DNA from: Streptomyces violaceoruber
GTDB lineage: Bacteria > Actinomycetota > Actinomycetes > Streptomycetales > Streptomycetaceae
NCBI RefSeq assembly: GCF_033406955.1
Contig: NZ_CP137734.1
Coordinates: 7,936,001 to 8,000,000, forward strand
DNA: 64,000 bases
Reading direction: 5' to 3'
In this document: in pieces, positions 34,234 to 43,945 of the stretch
How positions within the stretch are numbered: position 1 is the stretch's first letter
Layout of the letters: the number at the start of each line of letters is the position of its first letter
Made by a program: the position numbers and the translations under genes
The notes under the pieces: generated by a model
Database searches by the model: none
What the model saw: the letters and a program-made list of their open reading frames with translations, nothing else
Told to the model about the DNA's origin: nothing

Positions 34234-35343
34234 GTGGTGGCGAAGGAAGCCGCAGGGCGGGCGAGGCCGGGGCGGGCCCCCGCGCCGGCCGGCCGGCGGG
34301 CCCGGCCGAGGCAGGCGGAGGTGGCCAGGCTCGCCGGAGTCTCGCAGGCGACGGTGTCCCTCGTGCTGTCCGGGCGCGACCTCGCCACCGGTCGGCCGAT
34401 CTCGGCGGAGACCCGAGCCAAGGTCCTGGACGCCGCCCACAGCCTCGGCTACGTCCCCGACCCGGCGGCCAGCCGGCTCGCCGCCGCCCGCAACAACCTG
34501 CTCGGCGTCTTCAGCTTCACCGCGACGTTCCCGACCGACGTCCGGCACTCGTACTACCCGTTCCTCGTCGGCGTGGAGCAGGAAGCCGCCGCGCAGGGCT
34601 ACGACCTGGTGCTGTTCACCGGGTCGAGCACCGGGGGAGCGGGCGCCGGCGGCGCGGGCGCGCTCAACCGCGTACGGCTGGCGGACGGCTGCCTCTTCCT
34701 GGGCCGCCACGCCCCCGCGGACGCGCTGCGCCGACTGGTCGCCGACGACTTCCCCGTCGTCCACGTCGGCCGGCGCGACGAGCCCGAGGGCCTCGCCTGG
34801 GTGGGAGCCGACTACGTCAGCGCCAGCCGCGAGGTCGTCACCGCGCTCGCCGGGCTCGGTCACCGGCGCGTCCTCCTCGTCCGCGAGGACGACGACGCCC
34901 CCGCCTCCACCGACCGCGAACGCGGCTTCCTGGACGGGCTCGCGGCGAGTGGTCTGCCCGCCGGACCCGACGCCGTCTTCCGCTCCGGCGACCCGCGCGG
35001 CGACCTCACCGCCGACCGGGTCCGCGCCTGGGTGGCCGACGGCGTCACCGCCTTCGTCGCCGAGGAGACCGACACCGGCGCCGCATGGCGGGCGCTGCGC
35101 GCCGCCGTCGACGCGGCGGGCCTCGACTGCCCCGGCCAGGTGTCGCTCGCGCTGCTCGGCAGCCCGCCCGCCGACCTCGCCGACGGACCGGCGCCGATGG
35201 GCTTCGACATCCCGCGCCCGGCGCTCGGCGCGGAGGCCGTACGGCTGCTCGCCACCCGCATCGCGGGCGGTCCCGCCGAGGGCACCCTCGTCGCCTGCGC
35301 CTTCAGAGCGGGCGCGACCGCCGGCCCCCCGGCCGTCCCCTGA
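34234..35343 (+). CDS. LacI-family transcriptional repressor
   Basis: The 369-residue regulator has a basic, Ala/Arg/Pro-rich start, a LacI HTH and hinge (RQAEVARLAGVSQATVSLVLSGRDLATGRPISAETRAKVLDAAHSLGYVPDPAASRLA) and a sugar-type sensor domain (LLGVFSFTATF to the end). It is the first gene of a six-gene operon. The start is GTG at 34234 or 34237, after GGAGAGGAG. The effector is unknown but is presumably the substrate of the operon. Confidence 0.93.
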   Translation: MVAKEAAGRARPGRAPAPAGRRARPRQAEVARLAGVSQATVSLVLSGRDLATGRPISAETRAKVLDAAHSLGYVPDPAASRLAAARNNLLGVFSFTATFPTDVRHSYYPFLVGVEQEAAAQGYDLVLFTGSSTGGAGAGGAGALNRVRLADGCLFLGRHAPADALRRLVADDFPVVHVGRRDEPEGLAWVGADYVSASREVVTALAGLGHRRVLLVREDDDAPASTDRERGFLDGLAASGLPAGPDAVFRSGDPRGDLTADRVRAWVADGVTAFVAEETDTGAAWRALRAAVDAAGLDCPGQVSLALLGSPPADLADGPAPMGFDIPRPALGAEAVRLLATRIAGGPAEGTLVACAFRAGATAGPPAVP

Positions 35344-35390
35344 ACCCACCCCACCCACTGAACCGACCGCACCACTCAAGGAGCAGCAGC

Positions 35391-36989
35391 GTGATACCGG
35401 AACCCGACATCCTCGTCGTCGGCGGCGGCCTCGGCGGCGTCGCCGCGGCCCTCGCAGCCTGCCGGGCCGGCCGCAGTGTCGTCCTGACCGAGGAGACGGA
35501 CTGGATCGGCGGCCAGCTCACCAGCCAGGCCGTGCCGCCCGACGAGCACCCGTGGGTCGAACAGTTCGGCACCACCGCCACCTACCGGCGACTGCGCGAG
35601 GGCATCCGGCAGTACTACCGCCAGTGGTACCCCCTGCGCGCCGAGGCCGCCGCCCTCACCGACCTCAACCCCGGCGCGGGCCGGGTCAGCAAGCTCTGCC
35701 ACGAGCCGCGCGTCGCCCTCGCCGTCCTGGAGGGCATGCTCGCCCCGCACCGGGCGGCCGGACGCCTCACCGTCCTCACCGAGCACCGCCCGGTGGCCGC
35801 CGAGACCGACAACGATGTCGTACGCGCCGTCACCCTGGAGGACCTCCGCGACGGCACCCGCCGCACCGTCCCCGCCCGTTACGTCCTGGACGCCACCGAG
35901 ACCGGCGAACTGCTGCACCTCGCCGGGGTCGAGCACGTCAACGGCGCCGAGTCCCGGGCCGAGTTCGACGAACCGCACGCACCCGACCGGGCCCAGCCGG
36001 GCAACCAGCAGGGCATCACCGTCTGCTTCGCCCTCTCCCACCACGAGGGCGAGGACCACACCATCGACCGGCCCGCCGACTACGACTTCTGGCGCGACTA
36101 CAAGCCCGACTTCTGGCCGGGCCCGCTGCTCGGCTTCGAGGCCCCCGACCCCCGCACCCTGGAACCGGTGCCGCGCACCTTCGAACCCAACCCCGACCTC
36201 GACCCGCTGGCCGTCAGCGCCGACCAGAGCGCCGACGCGGGCGACAAGGAGCTGTGGGGCTTCCGCCGCATCCTCGCCCGCAAGCTGCACACCGACGGCG
36301 CCTTCGACTCCGACATCACCCTCGTCAACTGGCCGCTCAACGACTACTGGCTCAAGCCCTACATCGGCCAGGAGGCCGAAGCCCTGCGCGAGGCACGGCA
36401 GTTGTCCCTCTCGGTGCTGTACTGGCTCCAGACCGAGGCGCCCCGCACCGACGGCGGCACCGGCTTCCCCGGGCTGCGCCCGCGACCCGACGTGACCGGC
36501 ACCGCCGACGGCCTCGCCAAGGCGGCCTACGTCCGCGAGTCCCGCCGGATCAAGGCCGTCACCACCGTCACCGAGCACGACGTCTCCATCGACCTGCTCG
36601 GCCCCTACGGCCGCACCCGCCACCGGGACTCCGTGGGCGTCGGCAACTACCGCATCGACCTGCACCCCTCCACCGGCGGCGACGGCTACGTCGACATCGG
36701 CTCCGTCCCCTTCGAGATCCCGCTCGGCGCGCTCGTCCCGCGCCGGGTGCGCAACCTGCTGCCGGCCGGCAAGAACCTGGGCACCACCCACATCACCAAC
36801 GGCTGTTACCGCCTGCACCCGGTGGAGTGGAACGTCGGCGAGGTCGCCGGAGCCCTCGCCGCCCACTGCCTCGCCGAGGACGTCGAGCCGCACCAGGTGC
36901 AGGCCGAGGACAAGCGGTTCGAGGAGTTCGCCAGGGTGCTCGACCACAACGGCGTACAGCGTCACTGGCCCGACGTCAGGGGCTACTGA
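35391..36989 (+). CDS. FAD-dependent oxidoreductase (FAD_oxidored family)
   Basis: The 532-residue flavoprotein begins with the dinucleotide fold DILVVGGGLGGVAAALAACRAGRSVVLTEETDWIGGQLTSQ. The C-terminal half has GNYRIDLHP, VPFEIPLGALVPRRVRNLLPAGKNLGTTHITNGCYRLHPVEWNVGEVAGALA, typical of the FAD_oxidored family found in sugar and secondary-metabolite catabolism. Substrate unknown. The GTG follows AAGGAG at seven bases. No signal peptide, so it works in the cytoplasm. Confidence 0.88.
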   Translation: MIPEPDILVVGGGLGGVAAALAACRAGRSVVLTEETDWIGGQLTSQAVPPDEHPWVEQFGTTATYRRLREGIRQYYRQWYPLRAEAAALTDLNPGAGRVSKLCHEPRVALAVLEGMLAPHRAAGRLTVLTEHRPVAAETDNDVVRAVTLEDLRDGTRRTVPARYVLDATETGELLHLAGVEHVNGAESRAEFDEPHAPDRAQPGNQQGITVCFALSHHEGEDHTIDRPADYDFWRDYKPDFWPGPLLGFEAPDPRTLEPVPRTFEPNPDLDPLAVSADQSADAGDKELWGFRRILARKLHTDGAFDSDITLVNWPLNDYWLKPYIGQEAEALREARQLSLSVLYWLQTEAPRTDGGTGFPGLRPRPDVTGTADGLAKAAYVRESRRIKAVTTVTEHDVSIDLLGPYGRTRHRDSVGVGNYRIDLHPSTGGDGYVDIGSVPFEIPLGALVPRRVRNLLPAGKNLGTTHITNGCYRLHPVEWNVGEVAGALAAHCLAEDVEPHQVQAEDKRFEEFARVLDHNGVQRHWPDVRGY

Positions 36990-37090
36990 ACGACCCCGCG
37001 CGCGGCGCGAGTTCGGGCGGGGCAGCACCACCTGCCCCGCCCGGTGACCGCCCGCGCGTGGACCGACCCAGCACAAGGAGGTGCCCGGAC

Positions 37091-39220
37091 ATGACCACCC
37101 ACCGCATCCGCGTCGGCATCGACGTGGGCGGAACCTTCACCGACGCCGTGGCGGTCGACGCCACGACGCTCCGGCTCGTGGGCCAGGTGAAGGTCCCCAC
37201 GAGCCACCATCACGAGGACGGTGTCGCACACGGCATCGTCGAGGCGCTCGACCGGCTGCTGACGCAGACCGGACACGCACCCGCCGATGTGGCCTTCCTG
37301 GCACACGGCACGACCCAGGCTACCAACGCCCTGCTGGAGGGCGACGTCGCCACCGTCGGCCTGCTCGGCATCGGCACCGGCGGCGGGACGTACTTCACCC
37401 GCAGGCTCGCCACCCTCGCCAAACTCGAACTCACCCCCGGCAAACGGCTCCCGCTGCACTACGCGCATGTGCCCGACCCCGAGGACGCCCCCGCCGTTCG
37501 GGCCGCCGTCGAACAGCTCATGGCCGCGGGCGCCCAGGCGCTGGTCGCCAGCGAGCCCTTCGGCGTCGACCGGCCCGAGGGCGAGGAGGCGGTCGCGGAG
37601 GCCGCCCGCGCCACCGGCCTGCCGACCACCGCCGCGCACGAGATCACCTCCCTGTACGGGCTGCGCAAGCGCACCCGCACCGCCGTCGTCAACGCGGCGA
37701 TCCTGCCGCGCATGCTGGCCACCGCCGACCTCGTCGACGCCTCCATCACCAAGGCGGGCGTCACCGCGCCGCTGATGGTGATGCGCTGCGACGGGGGTGT
37801 CATGTCCCTGGACGAGATGCGGCGCAGACCCCTGCTGACCGTGCTGTCCGGGCCGGCCGCCGGGGTCGCCGGCGCGCTCATGCAGGAACGCGTCAGCGAG
37901 GGCGTGTTCCTGGAGACCGGCGGCACCTCGACCGACATCAGCGTCGTCAGGCGCGGCAAGGTCGCGGTACGGCACGCCGTGCTGCTCGGCCGGACCTCCT
38001 ACCTGAACGCCCTCGACGTCCGCACCGTCGGCGTCGGCGGCGGCTCCATGGTGCGGGTCTCCGGCGGCCGGGTCACCGGCACCGGACCGCGCAGCGCGCA
38101 CATCGCCGGGCTGCCGTACGCCTGCTACGCCGACCCGGCCGACCTGCGGGACGCGAAGCTGACCACCATCAGCCCGCTGCCCGGCGACCCGGCCGACTAC
38201 GCCGTCCTGGACGCGGCCGGCGGCCGGTTCGCCCTCACCATGACCTGCGCCGCCAACGCGCTCGGCCGGGTCCCCGAGGGCGACTTCGCCCACGCCGACC
38301 CGGACACCGCCCGCGCCGCGCTGGCCCCGCTCGCCGCCGCCCTCGGCACCGACGTGGACACCGCCGCCGCTCGGCTCCTGGACGCGGGGACCGACCAGGT
38401 GAAGTCCGTCGTGGACGACCTCGTACGCGAGTACCGGCTGGACACCGACACCGCCGTCCTGGTCGGCGGGGGCGGCGGCGCCGCCTCGGTCACCCCGCAC
38501 CTGGCCGCCCGCACCGGCATGACCGGCCGCATCGCCCGGCACAACGAGGTCATCAGCCCCATCGGCGTCGCCCTCGCGCTGGTCCGCGAACAGGTCGAGC
38601 GGATCGTGCCGGGCGCCACCCAGGAGCAGATCCTCGCCGTCCGCGCCGAGGCCGAGCGCGCCGTGGTCGAACAGGGCGCCGCCGCCGACGGAGTCGAGGT
38701 CGAGGTCACCGTCGACCCGCAGACCAACGTCGTACGCGCCATCGCCACCGGCGCCACCGAACTGCGCACCCAGGACCGGGCCCACCGCGCCGACGACGCC
38801 GAACGCCTGCGACTGGCCGCCACCAGCCTCAAGACCGACCCGTCGAAGGTGCACGTCCTCGCGGGCACCCCGGCCCACACCGTGTACGGCACCGAGGTCC
38901 ACCGGCGCTTCCGGCCCGTCCGCCACCCGGTGCGGGTGGTCGACGCCGACGGGGTCGTCCGCCACCACGCGCCGGACGCCCGGGTCGAGGCGACCACCGT
39001 CGCCGCCGCTCCCGAGGTGCTCGCCAAGCTGGTCACCGAGCACACCTCCTACGGCGACGGAGGCGTCCGCGCCCCCGCCGTGCGGCTGCTGCTCGGCTCC
39101 CGCATCGCCGACCTCTCCGGCGTCCTCGACCCCGAGCCGCTGCTCGCCCTCGCCCGCAGCGAACTGCGCTCCCGCGCCGCCGACGAACCGGTGGTCGCCG
39201 TACTGGAGGTGCGCGAATGA
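37091..39220 (+). CDS. Hydantoinase/oxoprolinase family protein, HyuA-type, without HyuB partner
   Basis: The 709-residue protein carries Hydant_A_N (RVGIDVGGTFTDAVAVD, HGTTQATNALLEGDVA) and Hydantoinase_A (TSLYGLRKRTRTAVVNAAILPRM, MRCDGGVMSL, LLTVLSGPAAGVAGA, LETGGTSTDISVVRRGKV, GVGGGSMVRV) domains of the ATP-dependent ring-opening enzymes. The family normally works with a HyuB subunit, but no hyuB lies nearby. The ATG follows AAGGAGG. The next gene overlaps by four bases and may be its partner. The substrate could be a cyclic amide, but this is inference. Confidence 0.9.
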   Translation: MTTHRIRVGIDVGGTFTDAVAVDATTLRLVGQVKVPTSHHHEDGVAHGIVEALDRLLTQTGHAPADVAFLAHGTTQATNALLEGDVATVGLLGIGTGGGTYFTRRLATLAKLELTPGKRLPLHYAHVPDPEDAPAVRAAVEQLMAAGAQALVASEPFGVDRPEGEEAVAEAARATGLPTTAAHEITSLYGLRKRTRTAVVNAAILPRMLATADLVDASITKAGVTAPLMVMRCDGGVMSLDEMRRRPLLTVLSGPAAGVAGALMQERVSEGVFLETGGTSTDISVVRRGKVAVRHAVLLGRTSYLNALDVRTVGVGGGSMVRVSGGRVTGTGPRSAHIAGLPYACYADPADLRDAKLTTISPLPGDPADYAVLDAAGGRFALTMTCAANALGRVPEGDFAHADPDTARAALAPLAAALGTDVDTAAARLLDAGTDQVKSVVDDLVREYRLDTDTAVLVGGGGGAASVTPHLAARTGMTGRIARHNEVISPIGVALALVREQVERIVPGATQEQILAVRAEAERAVVEQGAAADGVEVEVTVDPQTNVVRAIATGATELRTQDRAHRADDAERLRLAATSLKTDPSKVHVLAGTPAHTVYGTEVHRRFRPVRHPVRVVDADGVVRHHAPDARVEATTVAAAPEVLAKLVTEHTSYGDGGVRAPAVRLLLGSRIADLSGVLDPEPLLALARSELRSRAADEPVVAVLEVRE

Positions 39221-39861
39221 CCGTCAAGGAAGCCCCCGCGCGGGCGGACCTCGCCGCCACCGACGACATCGGGTGGGCGGTGCGGCTGCTGGCCGCCACC
39301 CCCACCCACGAGCACCGGGACCCGGAGCTGCTGCACCGGTGGGCGCGGGCGGCCGACGCGTTCGGCGCCGCCCTGGCACCCGTGGAGTGCCGGGCCCGGA
39401 TCGTCGAGCGCGACGGCGGACTGGAACTCGGGCTGCTCGCCCGCTACACCTCCAGACCGCCCACCGTCGAGCTGTACACCGACACCATCGATCTCGCCGA
39501 ACGGGTCGTCGACGCCCGCGGCTGGCGCGCCTGGTACCCGCCCGGCTCCGTGCGGGCGGCCGCCCTCGCCCACGAGGCGGTGCACGTCCACCTTCACCAC
39601 GGGCCCGGGAAGGCCGCGCTGAAGCAGGCCCTCGGTCACAGCGCCCTGCGCCTGGGCCGGCTCCGCGTCCCCGGCCATGTCGCCGGGGCCGAGGAGGTGG
39701 CCGCGCACGCCTACGCCCGCACCGTCTGCGGACTGGGCCGCAGTCCGCTGCTGCTGACCGCCGCCCTGGCCGCCGAGACCGAGACCGTGACCGAGACCGA
39801 GAACGGCTCCGTGACCGGGAGCACCCCACCACCCGCACGTGACGCAAGAAGAGAGAACTGA
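39217..39861 (+). CDS. Unrecognised protein with a HExxH motif, coupled to the HyuA-type gene
   Basis: The 214-residue protein has no domain I can name. A central segment reads ALAHEAVHVHLHHG, containing HEAVH (a zincin-type HExxH) and further His. Residues about 165-175 contain EEVAAHAYARTVCG, which could supply a third ligand. The last 30 residues are low-complexity Glu/Thr. Its ATG overlaps the stop of the hydantoinase gene and the permease starts three bases after it, so it belongs to the pathway. It could be a small metallo-hydrolase or a metal-binding subunit. Confidence 0.7.
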   Translation: MTVKEAPARADLAATDDIGWAVRLLAATPTHEHRDPELLHRWARAADAFGAALAPVECRARIVERDGGLELGLLARYTSRPPTVELYTDTIDLAERVVDARGWRAWYPPGSVRAAALAHEAVHVHLHHGPGKAALKQALGHSALRLGRLRVPGHVAGAEEVAAHAYARTVCGLGRSPLLLTAALAAETETVTETENGSVTGSTPPPARDARREN

Positions 39862-39864
39862 CCC

Positions 39865-41145
39865 ATGGGTGTCGTCATCCTCCTCGTCATGGCGGCCGGC
39901 GTCGCCGCGATGCTCACCCGCAAGCTCCCCACCGCCTTCGCGCTGGTGCTGCTGGCCGTGGTCATCGCCTTCCTCTCCGGCGCGCCCCTGACGGGCAAGA
40001 ACAGCGTCCTGGACACGGTGCTCCAGGAGGGCGCCCCGGCGCTCGCGGCGACGATGGTCGCCATCATCCTCGGCTCCTGGCTCGGCAAGCTGCTCGACGA
40101 GACCGGCATCGCCGGCACCCTCGTCCGCAAGATCGTCGAGTTCGGCGGCGACCGGCCCACCGTCGTCGCCCTCGGCGTCCTCGCCGTCTCGGCGCTCGTC
40201 GGCACCGTCACCGGCTCCGCGCCCGCCGCGATGCTGGCCGGCATCATCGGCATCCCCGCGATGGTCGCCGTCGGTGTGCCCAAGGTGACCGCCGCGGGCA
40301 CGGTGCTGATGGGCATCGCGGTCGGGGTCCCCTTCGAACTGCCCGTCTGGCAGTTCTTCTCCACCGCCCTCGACCTGCCCGTCGACACCGTCCGCGGCTT
40401 CATGGTGAAGCTGTTCCCGTTCGCCCTGGTCGCCGCCGTCGCCTACGTCGTGATCGAGAACCGGCGCCGCGGCACCGAGCACGCCTGGTCGCTCAAGTCG
40501 GTCTCCGCCCGCCCGGCCCCGCGCCGCGAACGCCTCGGCGACGCACCCTGGTACGCGCTGCTCGCCCCGGTGATCCCGCTGGTCCTGGCCCTCGGCCTGG
40601 ACGTGGCCATCATCCCCTCGATGCTGGCCGGTGTGCTCTACGCGCTGGTCACCACCACCCGGCCCGGCGAGATGAACAAGCGCCTGCTGCGCACCCTGTA
40701 CGGCGGCTTCGAGGTGGCCGCGCCGCCGCTCGCGCTGTTCGTGGCGATCGGCATCCTGCTCGCGGCCGTCAAACTCCCCGGCGCGGTGGACGCGCTGGAG
40801 CCGCTGATGAAGGCGGTCAGCCCGCAGAACCCGGTGCTGTTCGTCATCGTCTTCACCGTGCTGGTGCCGCTGTGCCTGTACCGCGGCCCGCTCAACGTGT
40901 TCGGGCTCGGCGCGGGCATCGCGGGCGTCCTCATCGCCACCGGCATCTACCCGGCCGTCGCCGTCCTCGGCATGGCCACCTCGTACAACCAGGTCTTCGG
41001 CGTCGCCGACCCGACCAGCACGCAGACCGTGTGGGCCGCGCAGTACGCGGGCGTCAGTCCGCAGCAGGTCATGGTCCGCACCCTGCCCTACGTGTGGCTG
41101 GTCGCCCTCGGCGGCATGTGCGTCACCGCCGCCCTGTACCTGTGA
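39865..41145 (+). CDS. Membrane permease of the ion-transporter superfamily (CitMHS/DcuC/GntP-like)
   Basis: The 426-residue protein has about 11-12 hydrophobic segments, an early conserved GSWLGKLLDETGIAGTLVRKIVE and hairpin-like segments (ALVGTVTGSAPAAMLAGIIGIPAMVAVG), as in citrate, dicarboxylate or gluconate carriers. It would import an organic anion. Position within the LacI operon marks it as the uptake system for that pathway. The exact subfamily is uncertain. Confidence 0.85.
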   Translation: MGVVILLVMAAGVAAMLTRKLPTAFALVLLAVVIAFLSGAPLTGKNSVLDTVLQEGAPALAATMVAIILGSWLGKLLDETGIAGTLVRKIVEFGGDRPTVVALGVLAVSALVGTVTGSAPAAMLAGIIGIPAMVAVGVPKVTAAGTVLMGIAVGVPFELPVWQFFSTALDLPVDTVRGFMVKLFPFALVAAVAYVVIENRRRGTEHAWSLKSVSARPAPRRERLGDAPWYALLAPVIPLVLALGLDVAIIPSMLAGVLYALVTTTRPGEMNKRLLRTLYGGFEVAAPPLALFVAIGILLAAVKLPGAVDALEPLMKAVSPQNPVLFVIVFTVLVPLCLYRGPLNVFGLGAGIAGVLIATGIYPAVAVLGMATSYNQVFGVADPTSTQTVWAAQYAGVSPQQVMVRTLPYVWLVALGGMCVTAALYL

Positions 41146-41187
41146 CACATCCGTACGTGTGACATCCCCCCTCACCCAGGAGTCGAC

Positions 41188-42192
41188 ATGCACGAGCCGC
41201 ACCTCGACCGCCGTCTGTTCCTGAAGGGCACGGCCGTCACCGGCGCCGCCCTCGCCCTGGGCGCCACCGCCGCGCCCACCGCCTCCGCCGCACCCGGCGG
41301 GTTCCCCGACTACACCTACGTCCGCACCCTGCTGACGCCGTCCCAGCTGGCCTACAACCCCACCGGCGAGATCATCTTCCCGACCGTCCGGGGCGTCTAC
41401 GACCGGCTGCCCGCGAGCGGCCGGCTCGGCCGCTACTACCTCTACTACGCCCCGCACGACGCTCCCGGCGGCATCTGCCTGGCCTACGGCGACTCGCTGG
41501 AGGGCCCCTTCACGGAGTACCCGCACAACCCGATCGTCTCCAACAAGTGGTCGCCGCACTACTCCGTCAGCCACGTCTCCTCGCCGCACGTGATGTGGCA
41601 CGCCGGGCGGAAGGAGATGTGGCTGTACTTCCACGGCGAGAACACCACGACCAGGCTCGCCCGCTCCACCGACGGCATCCACTTCACCTACGACAAGGTC
41701 GTGCTGAACACCTCGATGCTGCCGTCCGGCACCACCGAGACCTCCTACGCGCGGGTCTTCCCGCACGAACTGCCCTCGCGCGGCGCGCACTACGTCATGG
41801 TCTTCATGGTCAACAACACCACCAACCACCGTGACATCGGCTGGGGCTGGTCCGCCGACGGCCGCACCTGGACGTTCGCCCAGGAGCCCCTGGTCCGCCA
41901 CGGCGACGTCGGCGCGGTCAACGTCGGCGGCCCGCACCTGCTGCACCGGAACAACAGCACGTACGTCGTCTACAACAAGGACAAGGAGAGCGGCGGCGAC
42001 CTGATGATCACCGAGGTCGGCAACGACTTCTCGCTCCGCAGGCACCTCGGCGTCCTCTACGACTCCCGGGCGTCGGCACCGGAGAACGGCCGTGCGGCCT
42101 CCCCGTCCTTCGGCACCGACCGCGGCGTCCCGTACATGATCTACGAGGCGGGGGAGCGGCTGGCCGGTTCGATCGCGATGGCCCGCGGCTGA
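41188..42192 (+). CDS. Tat-exported five-bladed beta-propeller protein (GH43/GH32-like)
   Basis: The 334-residue protein starts with a twin-arginine signal (DRRLFLKGTAVTGAALALGATAAPTASA) and continues as a beta-propeller typical of glycosyl hydrolase clans F/J: YYLYYAPHDAPGGICLAYGDSLEGPFTEY, SPHVMWHAGRKEMWLYFHGE, WGWSADGRTWTF and PSFGTDRGVPYMIYEAGERL. I cannot fix the catalytic acids, so it may be a hydrolase or a binding protein. It is the last gene of the LacI operon and would release or bind the substrate outside the cell. Confidence 0.82.
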   Translation: MHEPHLDRRLFLKGTAVTGAALALGATAAPTASAAPGGFPDYTYVRTLLTPSQLAYNPTGEIIFPTVRGVYDRLPASGRLGRYYLYYAPHDAPGGICLAYGDSLEGPFTEYPHNPIVSNKWSPHYSVSHVSSPHVMWHAGRKEMWLYFHGENTTTRLARSTDGIHFTYDKVVLNTSMLPSGTTETSYARVFPHELPSRGAHYVMVFMVNNTTNHRDIGWGWSADGRTWTFAQEPLVRHGDVGAVNVGGPHLLHRNNSTYVVYNKDKESGGDLMITEVGNDFSLRRHLGVLYDSRASAPENGRAASPSFGTDRGVPYMIYEAGERLAGSIAMARG

Positions 42193-42215
42193 CCCCGGGG
42201 CCGCCGCACCCACGG

Positions 42216-42256
42216 CAGCGGGGCCGCGCGTCCGGATCGGACGGGCGGCCCCGCTG
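42216..42256. terminator. Bidirectional hairpin terminator
   Basis: CAGCGGGGCCGC and GCGGCCCCGCTG are perfect 12-base arms with an inner CGTCC/GGACG stem, between the convergent propeller and MFS genes. Confidence 0.85.
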
Positions 42257-42273
42257 TCTTCTCGACGGGTGCC

Positions 42274-43893
42274 TCAGGCGACGGGCGCCGGGTCCTTGTC
42301 GGTGCCGGTCGGCGCGGCGGGGCCCTCGCCGGACTCCTCGGCCAGGCGCTCCATGCCGCTGGTGGTCTTCAGCGGCTTCTCCTTGATGAACACGACGGCG
42401 ATCAGCGCGAGCACCGCGAACGGCGTGGCGACGAGGAACAGGTCGGCCGTGGCGACGGCGTAGGCGTGCTCGATGATCGTGCGCAGCGGGCCGGGCAGCG
42501 TGGACATGTCCGGGACGCTGCCCTCGCCGGAGCCGCCGCCACCGGGGGCGGTGACACCGGCGTTGCGAAGTCCCTTGGCCGTCTCGTCGGCGACCCGGTT
42601 GGCGAGGATCGCGCCGAGGACGCTGACGCCGATGGTGCCGCCCATGCTGCGGAAGAACGACAGCACCGAGGTCGCGGCGCCCAGGTCGGCGGCGGGCACG
42701 TCGTTCTGGGCGGCCAGCACCAGGTTCTGCATCAGCATGCCGACGCCGACACCCAGGATCGCCATGTAGAGGCTGAGCAGGCCGAAGTTGGTCTTCGCGT
42801 CGATCGTGGCCAGCAGCGCCAGGCCGACGGCCATGATGAACGCGCCCGCCACCAGGTACCGCTTCCACTTGCCGGTCCGGCTGATCACCTGTCCGGCGAC
42901 GGTGGAGGACACCAGCAGGCCGAGGATCATCGGCAGGCTCATCAGACCGGCGACGGTCGGCGACTTGCCCAGGGAGATCTGGAAGTACTGCGAGAGGAAG
43001 ACCGTCCCGCCGAACATGGCGACACCGACCAGGAGGCTGGCGACGGTGGTCAGGGTGACCGTGCGGTTCCTGAAGATGCCGAGCGGGATGACCGGCTCGG
43101 GCGTGCGGGCCTCGACGAACACCGCCGCGACCAGCAGCAGCACGCCGCCGCCCGTGAGGACACCGGTCTGCCAGGACGCCCAGTCGAACTCGTTGCCGGC
43201 CAGCGACACCCAGATGAGCAGGGCGCAGACACCGGCGACGATCAGGAAGGCGCCGAGCCAGTCGATGCGCACCTCGCGCTTGACCGTGGGCAGGCGCAGG
43301 GTGCGCTGGAGCAGGGCGATGGCGAGCAGCGCGAACGGCACGCCGATGAAGAAGCACCAGCGCCAGCCCAGCCACGAGGTGTCCACCAGGACACCGCCGA
43401 CCAGCGGCCCGGCCACGGTGCCCACCGCGAAGACGGCGCCGAAGATGCCGGCGTACTTGCCCAGCTGGCGGGGCGGGATGACGGAGGCCATCACGACCTG
43501 CGCGAGCGCGGTCAGACCGCCCGCGCCGATGCCCTGCACGACCCGGCTGAAGATCAGCAGCCCGACCCCGTGCGAGAAGCCGGCCAGCAGCGAGCCGACC
43601 ACGAACATGCTCAGCGACAGCTGGAGCAGCAGCTTCTTGTTGAAGAGGTCGGACAGCTTGCCCCACAGCGGCACCGTCGCGGTCATCGCGAGCAGCTCGG
43701 AGGTGACGACCCATGTGTACGACGACTGGCTGGCGCCCAGGTCGGCGATGATCGTGGGCAGCGCGTTGGCCACGACGGTGCCGGCCAGGATCGCGACGAA
43801 CATGCCGGCCATCAGGCCCGACATGGCCTGGAGTATCTGCCGGTGGTTCATCGAGGTGGGAGGCGCGTCGGCGGGCGCCTGGGTAGCGGTCAC
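42274..43893 (-). CDS. MFS drug efflux transporter (DHA2/EmrB-QacA type, 14 helices)
   Basis: The 539-residue exporter has 14 hydrophobic segments, motif A WGKLSDLFNKKLLL, motif C-like GAVFAVGTVAGPLVGGVLVD, and DHA2 features (ILAGTVVANALPTIIADLGASQSSYTWVVTSELL). It would pump toxic compounds out using protons. The GTG at 43893 follows AAAGAGA. A TetR repressor gene lies just upstream in the same direction. Confidence 0.93.
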   Translation of the reverse strand: MTATQAPADAPPTSMNHRQILQAMSGLMAGMFVAILAGTVVANALPTIIADLGASQSSYTWVVTSELLAMTATVPLWGKLSDLFNKKLLLQLSLSMFVVGSLLAGFSHGVGLLIFSRVVQGIGAGGLTALAQVVMASVIPPRQLGKYAGIFGAVFAVGTVAGPLVGGVLVDTSWLGWRWCFFIGVPFALLAIALLQRTLRLPTVKREVRIDWLGAFLIVAGVCALLIWVSLAGNEFDWASWQTGVLTGGGVLLLVAAVFVEARTPEPVIPLGIFRNRTVTLTTVASLLVGVAMFGGTVFLSQYFQISLGKSPTVAGLMSLPMILGLLVSSTVAGQVISRTGKWKRYLVAGAFIMAVGLALLATIDAKTNFGLLSLYMAILGVGVGMLMQNLVLAAQNDVPAADLGAATSVLSFFRSMGGTIGVSVLGAILANRVADETAKGLRNAGVTAPGGGGSGEGSVPDMSTLPGPLRTIIEHAYAVATADLFLVATPFAVLALIAVVFIKEKPLKTTSGMERLAEESGEGPAAPTGTDKDPAPVA

Positions 43894-43945
43894 GGCATCT
43901 CTTTCGTGTGATGGGTCCTGAGGGGTCGCGAGCCCGGCGCGGAGG

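Noticed and set aside
37081..39861. Long plus-strand frame of 926 codons over the hydantoinase region
   Set aside because: It is Arg/Pro/Ala-rich without domain motifs and lies out of frame with the clear HyuA-type gene; a GC-rich codon shadow.
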